DNA of 64,000 bases, from assembly GCF_022761125.1 (NCBI RefSeq), contig NZ_JAKWJR010000013.1:62001-126000 (forward strand). Direction: 5' to 3'. Of the stretch, positions 55,977-64,000 are shown one piece after another. Each line of letters starts with the position of its first letter. Position 1 is the first letter of the stretch. The stretch is from Nocardioides sp. SR21. GTDB taxonomy: Bacteria; Actinomycetota; Actinomycetes; Propionibacteriales; Nocardioidaceae. The notes below the pieces were generated by a model that saw only the letters and a program-made list of their open reading frames with translations, was not told the DNA's origin and did not search any database. Made by a program: the position numbers and the translations under genes.

Positions 55977-58246
55977 CAGCGACCACCTGCCGGGTTCAGC
56001 GTGCGCGTCGAGGCCGTGGAGCTCGACCAGTCGACGATCGTCCAGCGGGACTTGCGAGCGTGCCGGAACAACGGGACGTCGGGGCGTACGGCTACCGGGT
56101 TGCCGACCGCCGCGAGGAGCGGCAGGTCGGAGTGCGAGTCGGCGTAGCCGAACGACGCCTTCAGGTCGATGCCGTGCTCGGCGGCGTAGGACTCCATCCA
56201 GGCGGCGCGGGACTCCCCCACGAGCGGCGAGGACGCGAGGTAGCCGGTGCAGACCCCGCGGTCGTCGGTGGCGAGCTCGGCGGCCTCGATGTGGTCGAAC
56301 AGCGGCATCAGCGGCCGGGTCAGCGGGCGCACGGCGCCGGTGATCAGCACGGTCTGGTGGCCCGCGGCCCGGTGCTCCCGGATCCGGCGTACGGCCGAGG
56401 GCGAGAGCCGGGCCAGCACGTGGTCGGTGAGGTACTCGTCGGCGATCGCGTCGAGGTCGGCGAGCCGGGCGCCGTCGTACTCGCGGTAGACCGAGCGCAG
56501 GAACGCACTGCGCTCACGCCGCTCGGCCGCCACCAGGCTCGGGACCTTCGCTGCCATCCGCGACAGCTCGGAGAACCGCTCCGTGCCGGACAGCTCGCGC
56601 AGCCGCAGCCACAGGTAGGTCTCGATGACGTTGGACGACAGCAGGGTGCCGTCCATGTCGAAGAACGCCGCGACGCCGGGCTTCTCGACCAGCCCCTTGG
56701 CCGCCGTCGCCTGCGGCTTCCGGCGCGCGGCGCGCACCTCGTCGAGGCGACGGATCGGCGCGGTGACCGCAGGGCAGTGGATGTCCTGGAGGTAGACCTT
56801 CCAGTCCACGACCGCGGTGTCGAACGCGAACGTCTCCTGGTCCTCGGGCGACAGGGAGCGGTAGAGCGCCAGCGTGTTCTTGTCGGAGTAGCGCAGCTCC
56901 GCCTGGGCGTACTCCTGGTAGAGCCCCATGTAGCGGCGCAGGAACTCCAGCCGCCGGCCCTGCTGGTCGAGCTTGCGGGCCAGGTCGCGCGCCCGGTCGC
57001 TGCGCGGTGCGTGCCCGATCACGAAGTCGGCGACCTTGAACGCCCGCTCGCTGGTGCTCAGCAGCCGCTCGACCGACTGCGAGCCGGGGAAGCGCCACTC
57101 GGGCAGCCGGGTCGCCCCGCGGTCGCCGGCGTGGAAGGGGTGCTCGTCGAAGTAGCCGCGCACGGACTGGTAGAGGTTGCTGAACGTGAGCGGGTTCCGG
57201 TCGCCCGACGACACGTGGTAGTACTCCGGCGTGCCCACCTCGGGCGGGTGCGCGAGGACCGCGACGATGGCGGCGACGACGTGGTCGACGGGTACGACGT
57301 CAACGGTCGTGTCGGGGGCGCCGGGCATGTCCGGCAGCTCACCGCGGCCGTACGCCAGGATCAGCGGCTCCATCATCTTGAAGCCCTCGATCCAGCCCGG
57401 GTAGGGCTTCTCGAGCGCCGACTCGATGATGCTCGGCCGCACGATCGAGACCCGGTTGGTCTGCGCGTGCTCCTCGACGACCCGCTCGCCGAGCGCCTTC
57501 GTGAACGTGTAGCAGTCGGTCCAGCCGAGGCTCCGCGCCCGCTCGGTCCCGACCCGGACGAGCTCGTCCTTCACCCACTGCTTGCGGGCTTCCTCGGTCG
57601 CGTTGGCCGCAGTGAGCAGCCCGGCCCGGCTGTGCTCCTTCTCGGCCCTCTTGCGCTCCGCGGTCAGCACCTCGCTGCCGCGCGAGCGGTGCTCGATCTC
57701 CTCGCGCTGGCCGAGGCCCCACCGGAGCTCGGCCTCCAGGTCCACGACCTGCGGCACCGGTCCCTCGGGGATGCTGCCGCGCCGGCGGCCGGCGACGTAC
57801 GCCGTCGAGATGTGCACGTAGTGGATGTCGTTCCCGGCCTCACGCACGCGGGCGAGGAGCTCGCGCGTCCCCTGCACGTTGGTGCGGAAGCCCTCGTCGA
57901 CCGGCGGGTCGAAGGACACGTCGCCGGCGCAGTGCACGATGGCGTCGAGGTCGGTCGGGAGCGCCGGGGTGTCGGACAGGTCGCCCTCGAGCACAGCGAC
58001 CCGGGCGGCCATCAGCGCCTCGACGCCGCCGGCGGCCTCGACGATGTCGGCGAAGATCGGCTTCTTGAGCAGCGACGCGGTCCGCGCCGTACCGGTCGTG
58101 GACCCCTTGGGCCGCACCAGCACGGTGACCCGGACGCCGGGCACCTCCGCGAGCATCAGCTGCAGCAGCGCCTCGCCCACGAAGCCCGTGACTCCGGTCA
58201 ATAGGACGTGCTGGTTGTCGAGCTGGTCGGCCACCGATCCCGTCAC
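55976..58246 (-). CDS. fatty acyl-CoA reductase-like SDR fused to HAD-IB phosphatase
   Basis: A 756-residue fusion. Residues 10-380 form an extended short-chain dehydrogenase/thioester-reductase domain with TGVTGFVGEALL, DLDAIVHCAGDV, HISTAYVAG and Y-x-x-x-K in YTFTKALGE. A linker of 120 residues (LDQQGRRLEFLRRYMGLYQE) precedes a HAD-IB phosphatase from about 525 (FFDMDGTLLSS, LITGAVRPL, FGYADSHSDLP). Such fusions may reduce an acyl thioester and remove a phosphate. The GTG at 58246 gives VTGSVADQL; upstream the frame is not convincing. It starts the operon leading to the dehydrogenase. Confidence 0.88.
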   Translation of the reverse strand: MTGSVADQLDNQHVLLTGVTGFVGEALLQLMLAEVPGVRVTVLVRPKGSTTGTARTASLLKKPIFADIVEAAGGVEALMAARVAVLEGDLSDTPALPTDLDAIVHCAGDVSFDPPVDEGFRTNVQGTRELLARVREAGNDIHYVHISTAYVAGRRRGSIPEGPVPQVVDLEAELRWGLGQREEIEHRSRGSEVLTAERKRAEKEHSRAGLLTAANATEEARKQWVKDELVRVGTERARSLGWTDCYTFTKALGERVVEEHAQTNRVSIVRPSIIESALEKPYPGWIEGFKMMEPLILAYGRGELPDMPGAPDTTVDVVPVDHVVAAIVAVLAHPPEVGTPEYYHVSSGDRNPLTFSNLYQSVRGYFDEHPFHAGDRGATRLPEWRFPGSQSVERLLSTSERAFKVADFVIGHAPRSDRARDLARKLDQQGRRLEFLRRYMGLYQEYAQAELRYSDKNTLALYRSLSPEDQETFAFDTAVVDWKVYLQDIHCPAVTAPIRRLDEVRAARRKPQATAAKGLVEKPGVAAFFDMDGTLLSSNVIETYLWLRLRELSGTERFSELSRMAAKVPSLVAAERRERSAFLRSVYREYDGARLADLDAIADEYLTDHVLARLSPSAVRRIREHRAAGHQTVLITGAVRPLTRPLMPLFDHIEAAELATDDRGVCTGYLASSPLVGESRAAWMESYAAEHGIDLKASFGYADSHSDLPLLAAVGNPVAVRPDVPLFRHARKSRWTIVDWSSSTASTRTLNPAGGR

Positions 58247-58318
58247 CCGCCGTAGTGTGCCCTGTCCGGCGGGTGACCGGCGAGTAACTCCTCCCTCAAC
58301 AGCCACACTGTGGACGGC

Positions 58319-58714
58319 TCAGCGCCCGCGGCGCTCCTGGACCCGGTTCTTCACGAAGATGAACGGCAGCAGGAAGACGCCGAGCAGCGAGACGATCCAG
58401 ATGATCACCGCGGCCTCGATCCAGGTGGCGGTGCCGCTGATCGACAGCGAGTCCGACGACGTGAGCCAGTTGGTGACGATCAGCGCGATGAGCGTCGCGA
58501 CCAGGGCGGTCGCGCCGCGCAGTGCCGATGCCTTGTTGATCGCCATCTGCGTGAGGAACGGCTGGGCGAGGGCGTAGACGACCGTGAAGATCGCGGTGGC
58601 GACGACCACGCCCTGCACCGACACCTCCATCTTGTCGAGCACCGCCGCGGCGACGATGATGCCGAGCGCGTTCGCGAGGAGCTGGATGACGAGGCCGATC
58701 AGCATCCGGATCAT
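58319..58714 (-). CDS. holin-like four-segment membrane protein
   Basis: A 131-residue membrane protein with four hydrophobic segments (about 4-24, 33-53, 65-84 and 97-121) and a basic end (KNRVQERRGR). The pattern fits the small phage-holin-like family common in actinobacteria (DUF1469/phage_holin_4 type), where real lysis functions are unproven. No phage gene is nearby. It begins 9 bases before the stop of the AlkD gene upstream, so it may be in that gene's transcript. Confidence 0.78.
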   Translation of the reverse strand: MIRMLIGLVIQLLANALGIIVAAAVLDKMEVSVQGVVVATAIFTVVYALAQPFLTQMAINKASALRGATALVATLIALIVTNWLTSSDSLSISGTATWIEAAVIIWIVSLLGVFLLPFIFVKNRVQERRGR

Positions 58715-58723
58715 CCTCGGAGG

Positions 58724-59410
58724 CTACAGGTGTTTGAGGGCTTCGCGCCGGGACAGGCCGGACATCCGGTCGCCGTGCCGCTCGACCTCGGCACGCACCC
58801 ACTCGGGGTCGGTCCGGGCGTAGTCACGCAGCGCCCAGCCGATCGCCTTGCGCAGCCAGAACGTGCGGTCGTCGAGGTTCTGCTCGATGGCGTACCGCAG
58901 CAGGTCGACGTCGGTCTCCCCCTTCGCGCCGACCTGGCAGATCACCGACGTACGCCGGATCCAGACGTCGTCGTCGCGCGCCCAGTCGCGCAGCACCGTG
59001 GTGAGCTCGGGCCGGTGGGCGACCAGCGCATCGGCGACCGGGTGCGTCGCGACCTCGTCGACGAGGTCCCACCAGGCACCGGTGACGACGAGGTGGCGGA
59101 ACAGGGGCACCGAGCCCGGGTCCAGCCAGGGTCGCGCCGTCCGGTGCCGGGCGATCGCGATGGCGGCGTACCGCTCCTCGCGGTACTCCGCCTCGTCCCA
59201 CAGCGTCCGGATCGTCGCCTCCCAGGAGGCGCGGTCCTCCGGCGGGTACTCCGCCAGCATCGGCCTCAGCGTCGCGCGGAGCACCGGGAGCGTGAAGCCG
59301 CGGTAGGGCATCTCGGACTTCATGTAGCGCTGCTGCCCGGCCGCCCGCTCGGGATCACCACCCTCCGCGAGCGCGGCGCGCACGGCGCCCACCAGGTCGG
59401 TCGCTGTCAC
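58724..59410 (-). CDS. DNA alkylation repair protein AlkD-like
   Basis: A 228-residue HEAT-like repeat protein of the AlkD DNA glycosylase family, removing bulky or cationic N3/N7-alkylated purines. Landmarks are KSEMPYRGFTLPVLR at the N-terminus, the Trp/Asp-bearing WWDLVDEVATHPV segment with the catalytic-type aspartate, then FWLRKAIGWALRDYARTDPEWV. The GTG at 59410 is used as the start; upstream an unrelated region precedes tRNA-Val. It is divergent from the tRNA gene. Some family members act only as HEAT scaffolds. Confidence 0.9.
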   Translation of the reverse strand: MTATDLVGAVRAALAEGGDPERAAGQQRYMKSEMPYRGFTLPVLRATLRPMLAEYPPEDRASWEATIRTLWDEAEYREERYAAIAIARHRTARPWLDPGSVPLFRHLVVTGAWWDLVDEVATHPVADALVAHRPELTTVLRDWARDDDVWIRRTSVICQVGAKGETDVDLLRYAIEQNLDDRTFWLRKAIGWALRDYARTDPEWVRAEVERHGDRMSGLSRREALKHL

Positions 59411-59463
59411 GCGATCACTCTAGGGACGGCGAGGTGGCCCGCGCCGGCCCCGTCGACCTCGCG

Positions 59464-59469
59464 TAGTGT
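59464..59469 (+). promoter_or_regulatory. candidate -10 box of tRNA-Val
   Basis: TAGTGT lies 19 bases before the tRNA 5' end in the short gap after the divergent AlkD start. No convincing -35 partner was found. Confidence 0.3.
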
Positions 59470-59488
59470 GTGCCCCGCTTCGGCACCG

Positions 59489-59560
59489 GGGCGTATAGCT
59501 CAGCGGTAGAGCACCTCCCTTACAAGGAGGTGGTCGGGGGTTCGATCCCCTCTGCGCCCA
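59489..59560 (+). tRNA. tRNA-Val (anticodon TAC)
   Basis: A 72-base tRNA. Acceptor GGGCGTA pairs with TGCGCCC; the D arm is GCTCAGCGGTAGAGC, the anticodon arm CCTCC-CTTACAA-GGAGG with anticodon TAC (valine), and the T arm GGGGGTTCGATCCCC. The 3' CCA is not encoded: the discriminator A is followed by CACA. Confidence 0.95.
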
Positions 59561-59617
59561 CACACGACAGAGGCCGGCGCTCTGGCGCCCGTCGCGAAAA
59601 CCGCCCGTAAATGAGTC

Positions 59618-59649
59618 GAACCGCAGGCGTCTCGGGTCACCTGCGGTTC
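59618..59649. terminator. hairpin between tRNA-Val and ahpE
   Basis: GAACCGCAGG (59618-59627) pairs exactly with CCTGCGGTTC (59640-59649), loop 12 bases. It lies 57 bases after the tRNA in the 191-base convergent gap and is probably a terminator for one or both. The rest of this gap shows an AT-richer stretch around 59700 (ACATTACCAATTTTGG) but no gene. Confidence 0.6.
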
Positions 59650-59751
59650 AACGAGGACAACCTTAGAGCGGCCGTTCAAGCGATGTCAGGAGATCTCCGG
59701 ACATTACCAATTTTGGTCTAGACAGGGTCACGGAGCGACCCGGGAACGGCC

Positions 59752-60216
59752 CTAGGACACGGCGGTGAGCTGCCTCAGGTGCTCGTCGAGGTCACGGCCC
59801 TCGGGCATCGCGTTGTGGACGGCCCAGCGCACCGTGCCGTCCTTGTCGATGACGTACGACGACCGCCGCGGGCAGCCGCGCGTCTCGTCGAAGACCTCGT
59901 AGGCCCGGGCGACCTCGCCGTGCGGCCAGAAGTCCGACAGCAGCGGGAAGTTCAGTCCGTCCTGGTCGGCGAACGAGCGCAGCGAGTAGACCGGGTCGCA
60001 CGAGATCGCGAGGACCTCGGTGTCGAACGTCAGGAACTCGGCGAGCCGGTCACGGATGCCGGCCATCTCCCCCGTGCACACGCCGGAGAAGGCGTACGGG
60101 TAGAAGAAGATCGCCACCGCCTTGGTGCCGCGGTACGACGACAGCGTGACGTCCTGGCCGAACTGGTCGCGCAGCGTGAAGTCCGGCGCGGGGCCGCCGA
60201 GCTCGAGTCCGGTCAT
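59752..60216 (-). CDS. ahpE: peroxiredoxin AhpE-like (1-Cys)
   Basis: A 154-residue peroxiredoxin that reduces peroxides. The peroxidatic cysteine Cys47 lies in PYAFSGVCTGE (compare the PFAFTGVC block of AhpE), with Arg in the C-terminal region RRSSYVIDKDG. Two other cysteines (73, 115) are at non-standard positions, so a resolving cysteine is not evident. In M. tuberculosis ahpE (Rv2238c) lies beside the DUF3052 gene and near aceE, as it does here apart from an inserted acyl-CoA synthetase. It ends towards tRNA-Val and follows the synthetase stop by 33 bases. Confidence 0.93.
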   Translation of the reverse strand: MTGLELGGPAPDFTLRDQFGQDVTLSSYRGTKAVAIFFYPYAFSGVCTGEMAGIRDRLAEFLTFDTEVLAISCDPVYSLRSFADQDGLNFPLLSDFWPHGEVARAYEVFDETRGCPRRSSYVIDKDGTVRWAVHNAMPEGRDLDEHLRQLTAVS

Positions 60217-60249
60217 GGACTCATCCTTCCACCGAGCGAGGACAGTCCC

Positions 60250-61863
60250 TCAATCGGCGTCCAGCTCGCGCTTGACGAGCTTGCCCGTCGCGTTGCGGGG
60301 CAGCTCGTCCATGATCACGATCTCGCGCGGGACCTTGAAGCGAGCGAGGTTCTGCTTCACGTGCTCCTTCAGGTCGTCCTCGGTGACCGAGCCGCTCACC
60401 ACGACGAACGCGCGCAGCCGCTTGCCGAAGTCGGCGTCGTCGACGCCGATCGCCGCGGCCTCCAGCACGGCCCCGTGACGGACCAGGCAGTCCTCGACCT
60501 CGCGCGGGAAGACGTTCTCGCCGCCGGACACGATCATCTCGTCGTCGCGGCCCTCGACGTGCAGCCGACCGTCCCCGTCGAAGCGGCCGACGTCGCCGGT
60601 CGACATCAGGCCGTCGATGACCTCCTTGTGGCCGCCGCCGGTGTAGCCCTCGAACAGCAGCCCGTTGCCGACGAAGATCCGGCCGGTCTCCCCCAGCGGC
60701 ACCTCCGCGCCGTCCGGGTCGAGGATCTTCACGACCGTGGCGTACGGCGGCTTGCCGGCAGCAGCCGGCGCCTCGCGCAGGTCGACGGGGTCGGCGATCG
60801 ACGCGTACGCGACCTCGGTCGAGCCGTAGATGTTGTAGAGGTTGTCGCCGAAGCGGTCCATCCACTCCAGCGCGAGGTCGCCCGGCAGCGCCGACCCGGA
60901 CGACGCGACCACCTGGACGCGGGACAGGTCGTAGCGGGCGAGCCTCTCCTCCGGGAGCGCCAGCATCCGCTGGAGCATCACCGGGATCACGACCATCGAG
61001 TCGCAGCGCTCCTCCTGCGTCACCCGCAGGCAGTCCTCGGGGTCGAACCGGCGACGCAGCACCACGGTGGACCCGAGCAGCATCGACAGCGCGAGGTGCG
61101 CGAAGCCCCACGTGTGGAACAGCGGCGCGGCGATGTGGGTGCGCCAGCCGTACTTCAGCGGCATCCGCGACAGCAGCGAGACCGCCGCGTCGATGCCAGC
61201 CTCGCTGCGGGGCGCGCCCTTCGGAGCGCCGGTGGTGCCGGAGGTCAGGATCACGATCCGCCCGTGCCGGCCGGCCGGGGCGAGGTCGCTGCCCGGCTCC
61301 GTGCCGATCAGGCCCTCCAGCGTCGTCCGGTCGCCCGCGTCCCCGTCGGTCCAGCCGAGGACGGTCGACCCGACCTCGGACCTCTCGAGCAGGCCGGTGA
61401 ACTCCTCGTCGTGCACGACCAGCGTCGGCCGCTCCCGCTCGAGCACCTCCACGAGCTGGGGTCCTGCGAACGCGGTGTTGAGGTAGAGCACGTCGGCGCC
61501 CAGCTTCGCGGTCGCGATGCTGGCGTCGACGAAGCCGCGGTGGTTGCGGCACATGATCGCGACGCTGTCGCCCTCGGCGACCCCGAGGCGCGCGAAAGCG
61601 CGGGCCAGCGAGTTGGAGCGCTGGTGCATCTCCTCGAACGTGAGCGAGCCGAGCTCGTCGACGACCGCCGTACGGCGTGGGTCGAGCGCGGCCGCGGCGG
61701 TGAACCCGCCGGCGGGGCCGGGTCCCCAGTCCTTGAGGGCCTTCCCGGCACGCGCCAGCGCGACCGGGCCGTGGGGGCGGATGACTCCCGCCCGGCCCAG
61801 CACCTTGAGGGTGGTGCCGGCGGCGCCGGCACCCTGGGTCGTCCTGCGGAGCAGGTCAGGCAA
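60250..61863 (-). CDS. acyl-CoA synthetase (FadD2-like AMP-binding protein), TTG start
   Basis: A 537-residue adenylate-forming ligase; the N-terminal region and ILTSGTTGAPKGAPRS core, YNIYGSTEVAYASIADP, GLMSTGDVGRFD, EGRDDEMIVSGGENV and PRNATGKLVKREL fit mycobacterial FadD2-type proteins. The TTG at 61863 overlaps the DUF3052 stop by 8 bases; the frame upstream hits a TGA five codons earlier, so only this TTG, or later GTGs, can be the start. Substrate is probably a medium- or long-chain fatty acid. It is inserted between genes that are adjacent to ahpE in mycobacteria. Confidence 0.9.
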   Translation of the reverse strand: MPDLLRRTTQGAGAAGTTLKVLGRAGVIRPHGPVALARAGKALKDWGPGPAGGFTAAAALDPRRTAVVDELGSLTFEEMHQRSNSLARAFARLGVAEGDSVAIMCRNHRGFVDASIATAKLGADVLYLNTAFAGPQLVEVLERERPTLVVHDEEFTGLLERSEVGSTVLGWTDGDAGDRTTLEGLIGTEPGSDLAPAGRHGRIVILTSGTTGAPKGAPRSEAGIDAAVSLLSRMPLKYGWRTHIAAPLFHTWGFAHLALSMLLGSTVVLRRRFDPEDCLRVTQEERCDSMVVIPVMLQRMLALPEERLARYDLSRVQVVASSGSALPGDLALEWMDRFGDNLYNIYGSTEVAYASIADPVDLREAPAAAGKPPYATVVKILDPDGAEVPLGETGRIFVGNGLLFEGYTGGGHKEVIDGLMSTGDVGRFDGDGRLHVEGRDDEMIVSGGENVFPREVEDCLVRHGAVLEAAAIGVDDADFGKRLRAFVVVSGSVTEDDLKEHVKQNLARFKVPREIVIMDELPRNATGKLVKRELDAD

Positions 61864-62299
61864 TGGTCTTCGGTGCGATCAGCCGCGTGGCCGACCAGTC
61901 CTTGCTGACCGTGGCCGTCGTGGTCTGGGAGAGACCGGCGATCGGAGCCGCCTCCGCGATGTCGGCGGGATCGACCGCGTTGGCCCTGCCGACCTTCGGC
62001 GTGAGCAGCCAGATGGCGCCACCGCCCACCAGGTCGGTCAGTGCGTCGACGAGTCCGTCGACCAGGTCGCCGTCCTCGTCGCGCCACCACAGCAGCACGG
62101 AGTCGACGACGTTGCCGTAGTCCCCGTCGACGAGGTCACCGTCGATGCGGTCCTCGATCGCGACCCGGAGCTCGTCGTCGGCGTCGTTGTCCCAGCCCAG
62201 CTCTTGGACCACCATCCCGGGCGTGAAGCCCAGTCGGGCGGCCGGACCCGCATCGGGTCCGTCAGTCTGGGTGGACCCGCCACCCGCGGTCGCGCTCAA
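61856..62299 (-). CDS. DUF3052 family protein (Rv2239c-like), TTG start
   Basis: A 147-residue soluble acidic protein of the actinobacterial DUF3052 family, function unknown. Typical phrases are ARLGFTPGMVVQELGWDNDA, GGAIWLLTPKVG and SKDWSATRL. The TTG at 62299 has a perfect ribosome site (GGAGG, seven bases upstream) and no better start is nearby. It is divergent from aceE across 150 bases, matching the mycobacterial order Rv2239c/aceE. Confidence 0.9.
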   Translation of the reverse strand: MSATAGGGSTQTDGPDAGPAARLGFTPGMVVQELGWDNDADDELRVAIEDRIDGDLVDGDYGNVVDSVLLWWRDEDGDLVDGLVDALTDLVGGGAIWLLTPKVGRANAVDPADIAEAAPIAGLSQTTTATVSKDWSATRLIAPKTIA

Positions 62300-62449
62300 G
62301 TTCTCGCCTCCAGGTCAACTGTACGAAGTTTGGGGGGTAGTCCACCGGAGTTGCTCCTGCGGCGCAACCTCTGTCCATTCAAGCAGACCCGGATTCCGCC
62401 TACCGATGGGTAGATTTTCTGCCCAGTGGGAGCGTGCAACGATGAGCGG

Positions 62450-64000
62450 GTGACTGTTGACGAGACCCCCACGTCGAGCACGGAGAACCAGCGGAGCGGC
62501 GCCATCCCGACCGTCATCCACGAGGGCCTCCCCACCCAGCTGCCCGACATCGATCCCGATGAAACCCATGACTGGATCGACTCCTTCGACTCCCTCATCG
62601 ACGAGCGCGGCCGCGAGCGTGCCCGCTACGTGATGCTCCGCCTGCTCGAGCGAGCCCGTGAGATGAACGTCGGTGTCCCCGCCCTGCGGAGCACCGACTA
62701 CATCAACACGATCCCGCCGGAGCGCGAGCCGTGGTTCCCCGGTGACGAGGAGGCGGAACGACGCATCCGCGCCTTCATCCGCTGGAACGCCGCGGTGATG
62801 GTGTCCAGCGCCAACCGGAAGGGCCTCGAGGTCGGCGGCCACATCGCCACCTACCAGTCCTCCGCCAGCCTCTACGAGGTCGGCTTCAACCACTTCTTCA
62901 AGGGCAAGGACCACCCCGGCGGTGGCGACCAGATCTACATCCAGGGTCACGCCTCCCCCGGCATCTACGCCCGCGCGTTCCTCGAGGGCCGCCTGACCGA
63001 GGAGCAGCTGTACCGGTTCCGCCAGGAGGTCCAGCACGGCCCGCACGCCGGCCTGTCGTCGTACCCCCACCCCCGGCTGATGCCGGAGTTCTGGGAGTTC
63101 CCGACCGTGTCGATGGGCCTGACCGCCCTGAACTCGATCTACCAGGCGCGGTTCAACCGCTACCTCGACAACCGCGGCATCAAGGACACGAAGGAGCAGA
63201 CCGTCTGGGCCTTCCTCGGTGACGGCGAGATGGGCGAGCCCGAGTCGCTCGGCGCGATCCGCACCGCCGCCCGCGAGGAGCTCGACAACCTGGTCTGGGT
63301 CGTCAACTGCAACCTGCAGCAGCTCGACGGACCGGTGACCGGCAACGGCAAGATCATCCAGGAGCTGGAGGCCAACTTCCGCGGCGCCGGCTGGAACGTC
63401 ATCAAGGTGGTCTGGGGCCGCGAGTGGGACCCGCTGCTGGCGCGTGACGTCGACGGCGTGCTGGTCAACCGGATGAACACCACCCCGGACGGCGCGTTCC
63501 AGACGTACTCCGTCGAGTCCGGCGAGTACATCCGCGACAGCTTCTTCGGCGCCGACCCGCGGCTGCGCAAGATGGTCGAGCACATGACCGACGACCAGAT
63601 CCGCAAGCTGCCGCGCGGTGGCCACGACTACCGCAAGGTGTACGCCGCGTTCGACTCGGCGACCAAGCACGTCGGGCAGCCGACGGTGATCCTGGCCAAG
63701 ACGGTCAAGGGCTGGACGATCGACGCCCTCGAGGGCAAGAACGCCACCCACCAGATGAAGAAGCTCACCCAGGACGACCTGAAGCGCTTCCGCGACCGGC
63801 TCTACCTGCCGATCTCCGACCGCGACCTCGAGCGGGCCTACGAGGAGACCGGCGCCGCGCCGTTCTTCCACCCGGGCGCCGACTCCCCCGAGATCGAGTA
63901 CATGCTCGAGCGCCGCAAGCAGCTCGGCGGCTCGCTGCCGAAGCGCGTGCTGCGCGCCAAGCCCCTCCAGCTGCCGGGCGACGCGATGTACGCCGAGCTC
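62450..64000 (+). CDS. aceE: pyruvate dehydrogenase E1 component AceE, 3'-truncated by window edge
   Basis: The homodimeric E1 of pyruvate dehydrogenase, decarboxylating pyruvate with thiamine diphosphate and passing acetyl groups to the E2 lipoyl protein. The first 517 of about 900 residues are present and the frame is open at the edge. Landmarks are AALRSTDYINTIPPEREPWF, IRWNAAVMV, GGHIATYQSSASLYEVGFNH, the ThDP motif start FLGDGEMGEPES with NCNLQQLDGPVTGN, and KTVKGWTIDALEGKNATHQM. The GTG at 62450 (giving TVDETPTSS) is the start, since the ATG at 62442 runs into a stop within three codons. It is divergent from the DUF3052 gene. Confidence 0.96.
   Translation, partial: MTVDETPTSSTENQRSGAIPTVIHEGLPTQLPDIDPDETHDWIDSFDSLIDERGRERARYVMLRLLERAREMNVGVPALRSTDYINTIPPEREPWFPGDEEAERRIRAFIRWNAAVMVSSANRKGLEVGGHIATYQSSASLYEVGFNHFFKGKDHPGGGDQIYIQGHASPGIYARAFLEGRLTEEQLYRFRQEVQHGPHAGLSSYPHPRLMPEFWEFPTVSMGLTALNSIYQARFNRYLDNRGIKDTKEQTVWAFLGDGEMGEPESLGAIRTAAREELDNLVWVVNCNLQQLDGPVTGNGKIIQELEANFRGAGWNVIKVVWGREWDPLLARDVDGVLVNRMNTTPDGAFQTYSVESGEYIRDSFFGADPRLRKMVEHMTDDQIRKLPRGGHDYRKVYAAFDSATKHVGQPTVILAKTVKGWTIDALEGKNATHQMKKLTQDDLKRFRDRLYLPISDRDLERAYEETGAAPFFHPGADSPEIEYMLERRKQLGGSLPKRVLRAKPLQLPGDAMYAEL

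Noticed and set aside
58319..58714. Prophage lysis gene
   Set aside because: The holin-like protein has no phage gene around it; this family is widespread on actinobacterial chromosomes.
59689..59735. Promoter or attachment site in the AT-richer stretch after tRNA-Val
   Set aside because: No repeat of the tRNA 3' end was found in the window and no integrase is present; the genes on both sides converge, so a promoter is not needed.

Overview
The window is about 70% GC, with many genes joined by ATGA or GTGA overlaps, frequent GTG starts, and long meaningless antisense reading frames. This points to an actinobacterium, most likely Nocardioides or a close relative in Nocardioidaceae. The gene order supports it: glnE-glnA2, panB, RNase H/phosphatase, zinc-ribbon protein, Nif3-like protein, AhpE, a DUF3052 protein and aceE occur in the same order around Rv2221c-Rv2241 of Mycobacterium tuberculosis (recalled, not searched). 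Here large accessory blocks separate these anchors.

Layout. 1-4.2 kb: a nitrogen operon on the minus strand (glnA2, a membrane protein, a glutamine amidotransferase, glnE; glnE runs off the left edge). 4.3-10.5 kb: a secreted protein, NAD synthetase, a methyltransferase, and a sigma factor/membrane protein/lipoprotein operon. 10.6-17.1 kb: VOC protein, MFS transporter, panB, a sugar-dehydrogenase-like secreted protein, methionine aminopeptidase, a TPR protein with an acetyltransferase, and the RNase P RNA. 17.2-21.2 kb: a 1231-residue secreted protein with a hydrophobic core and terminal Ig-like repeats.

21.3-33.3 kb is the most notable region. Two divergent operons encode a complete peptide/nickel-type ABC importer, three flavin (LLM) monooxygenases, a class III CoA-transferase, a crotonase-fold protein, a thiol-dioxygenase-like cupin and an AhpD-like protein. 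I infer a catabolic system for an imported organosulfur compound. 33.4-41.9 kb returns to housekeeping genes (TspO, RNB nuclease, YaaA, RNase H/phosphatase, zinc ribbon with a CTG start, Nif3, acyl-CoA synthetase), interrupted by dense tandem and palindromic repeats at 36.6-37.0 kb.

42.0-51.9 kb is a signalling island: a two-component system, a SARP-type regulator, two Ser/Thr kinases, two small Asp-rich exported proteins and a lipoprotein. A 29-bp operator-like sequence is shared by the promoters of the two Asp-rich genes. 52.1-58.2 kb is a minus-strand group (acyl-CoA reductase/HAD fusion, zinc alcohol dehydrogenase, LarA-like protein, acyltransferase) that looks like lipid or aldehyde metabolism. 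58.3-64.0 kb holds a small membrane protein, AlkD, tRNA-Val, AhpE, a second acyl-CoA synthetase, the DUF3052 protein and the first 517 codons of aceE, which runs off the right edge. No prophage, insertion sequence or CRISPR array was seen.
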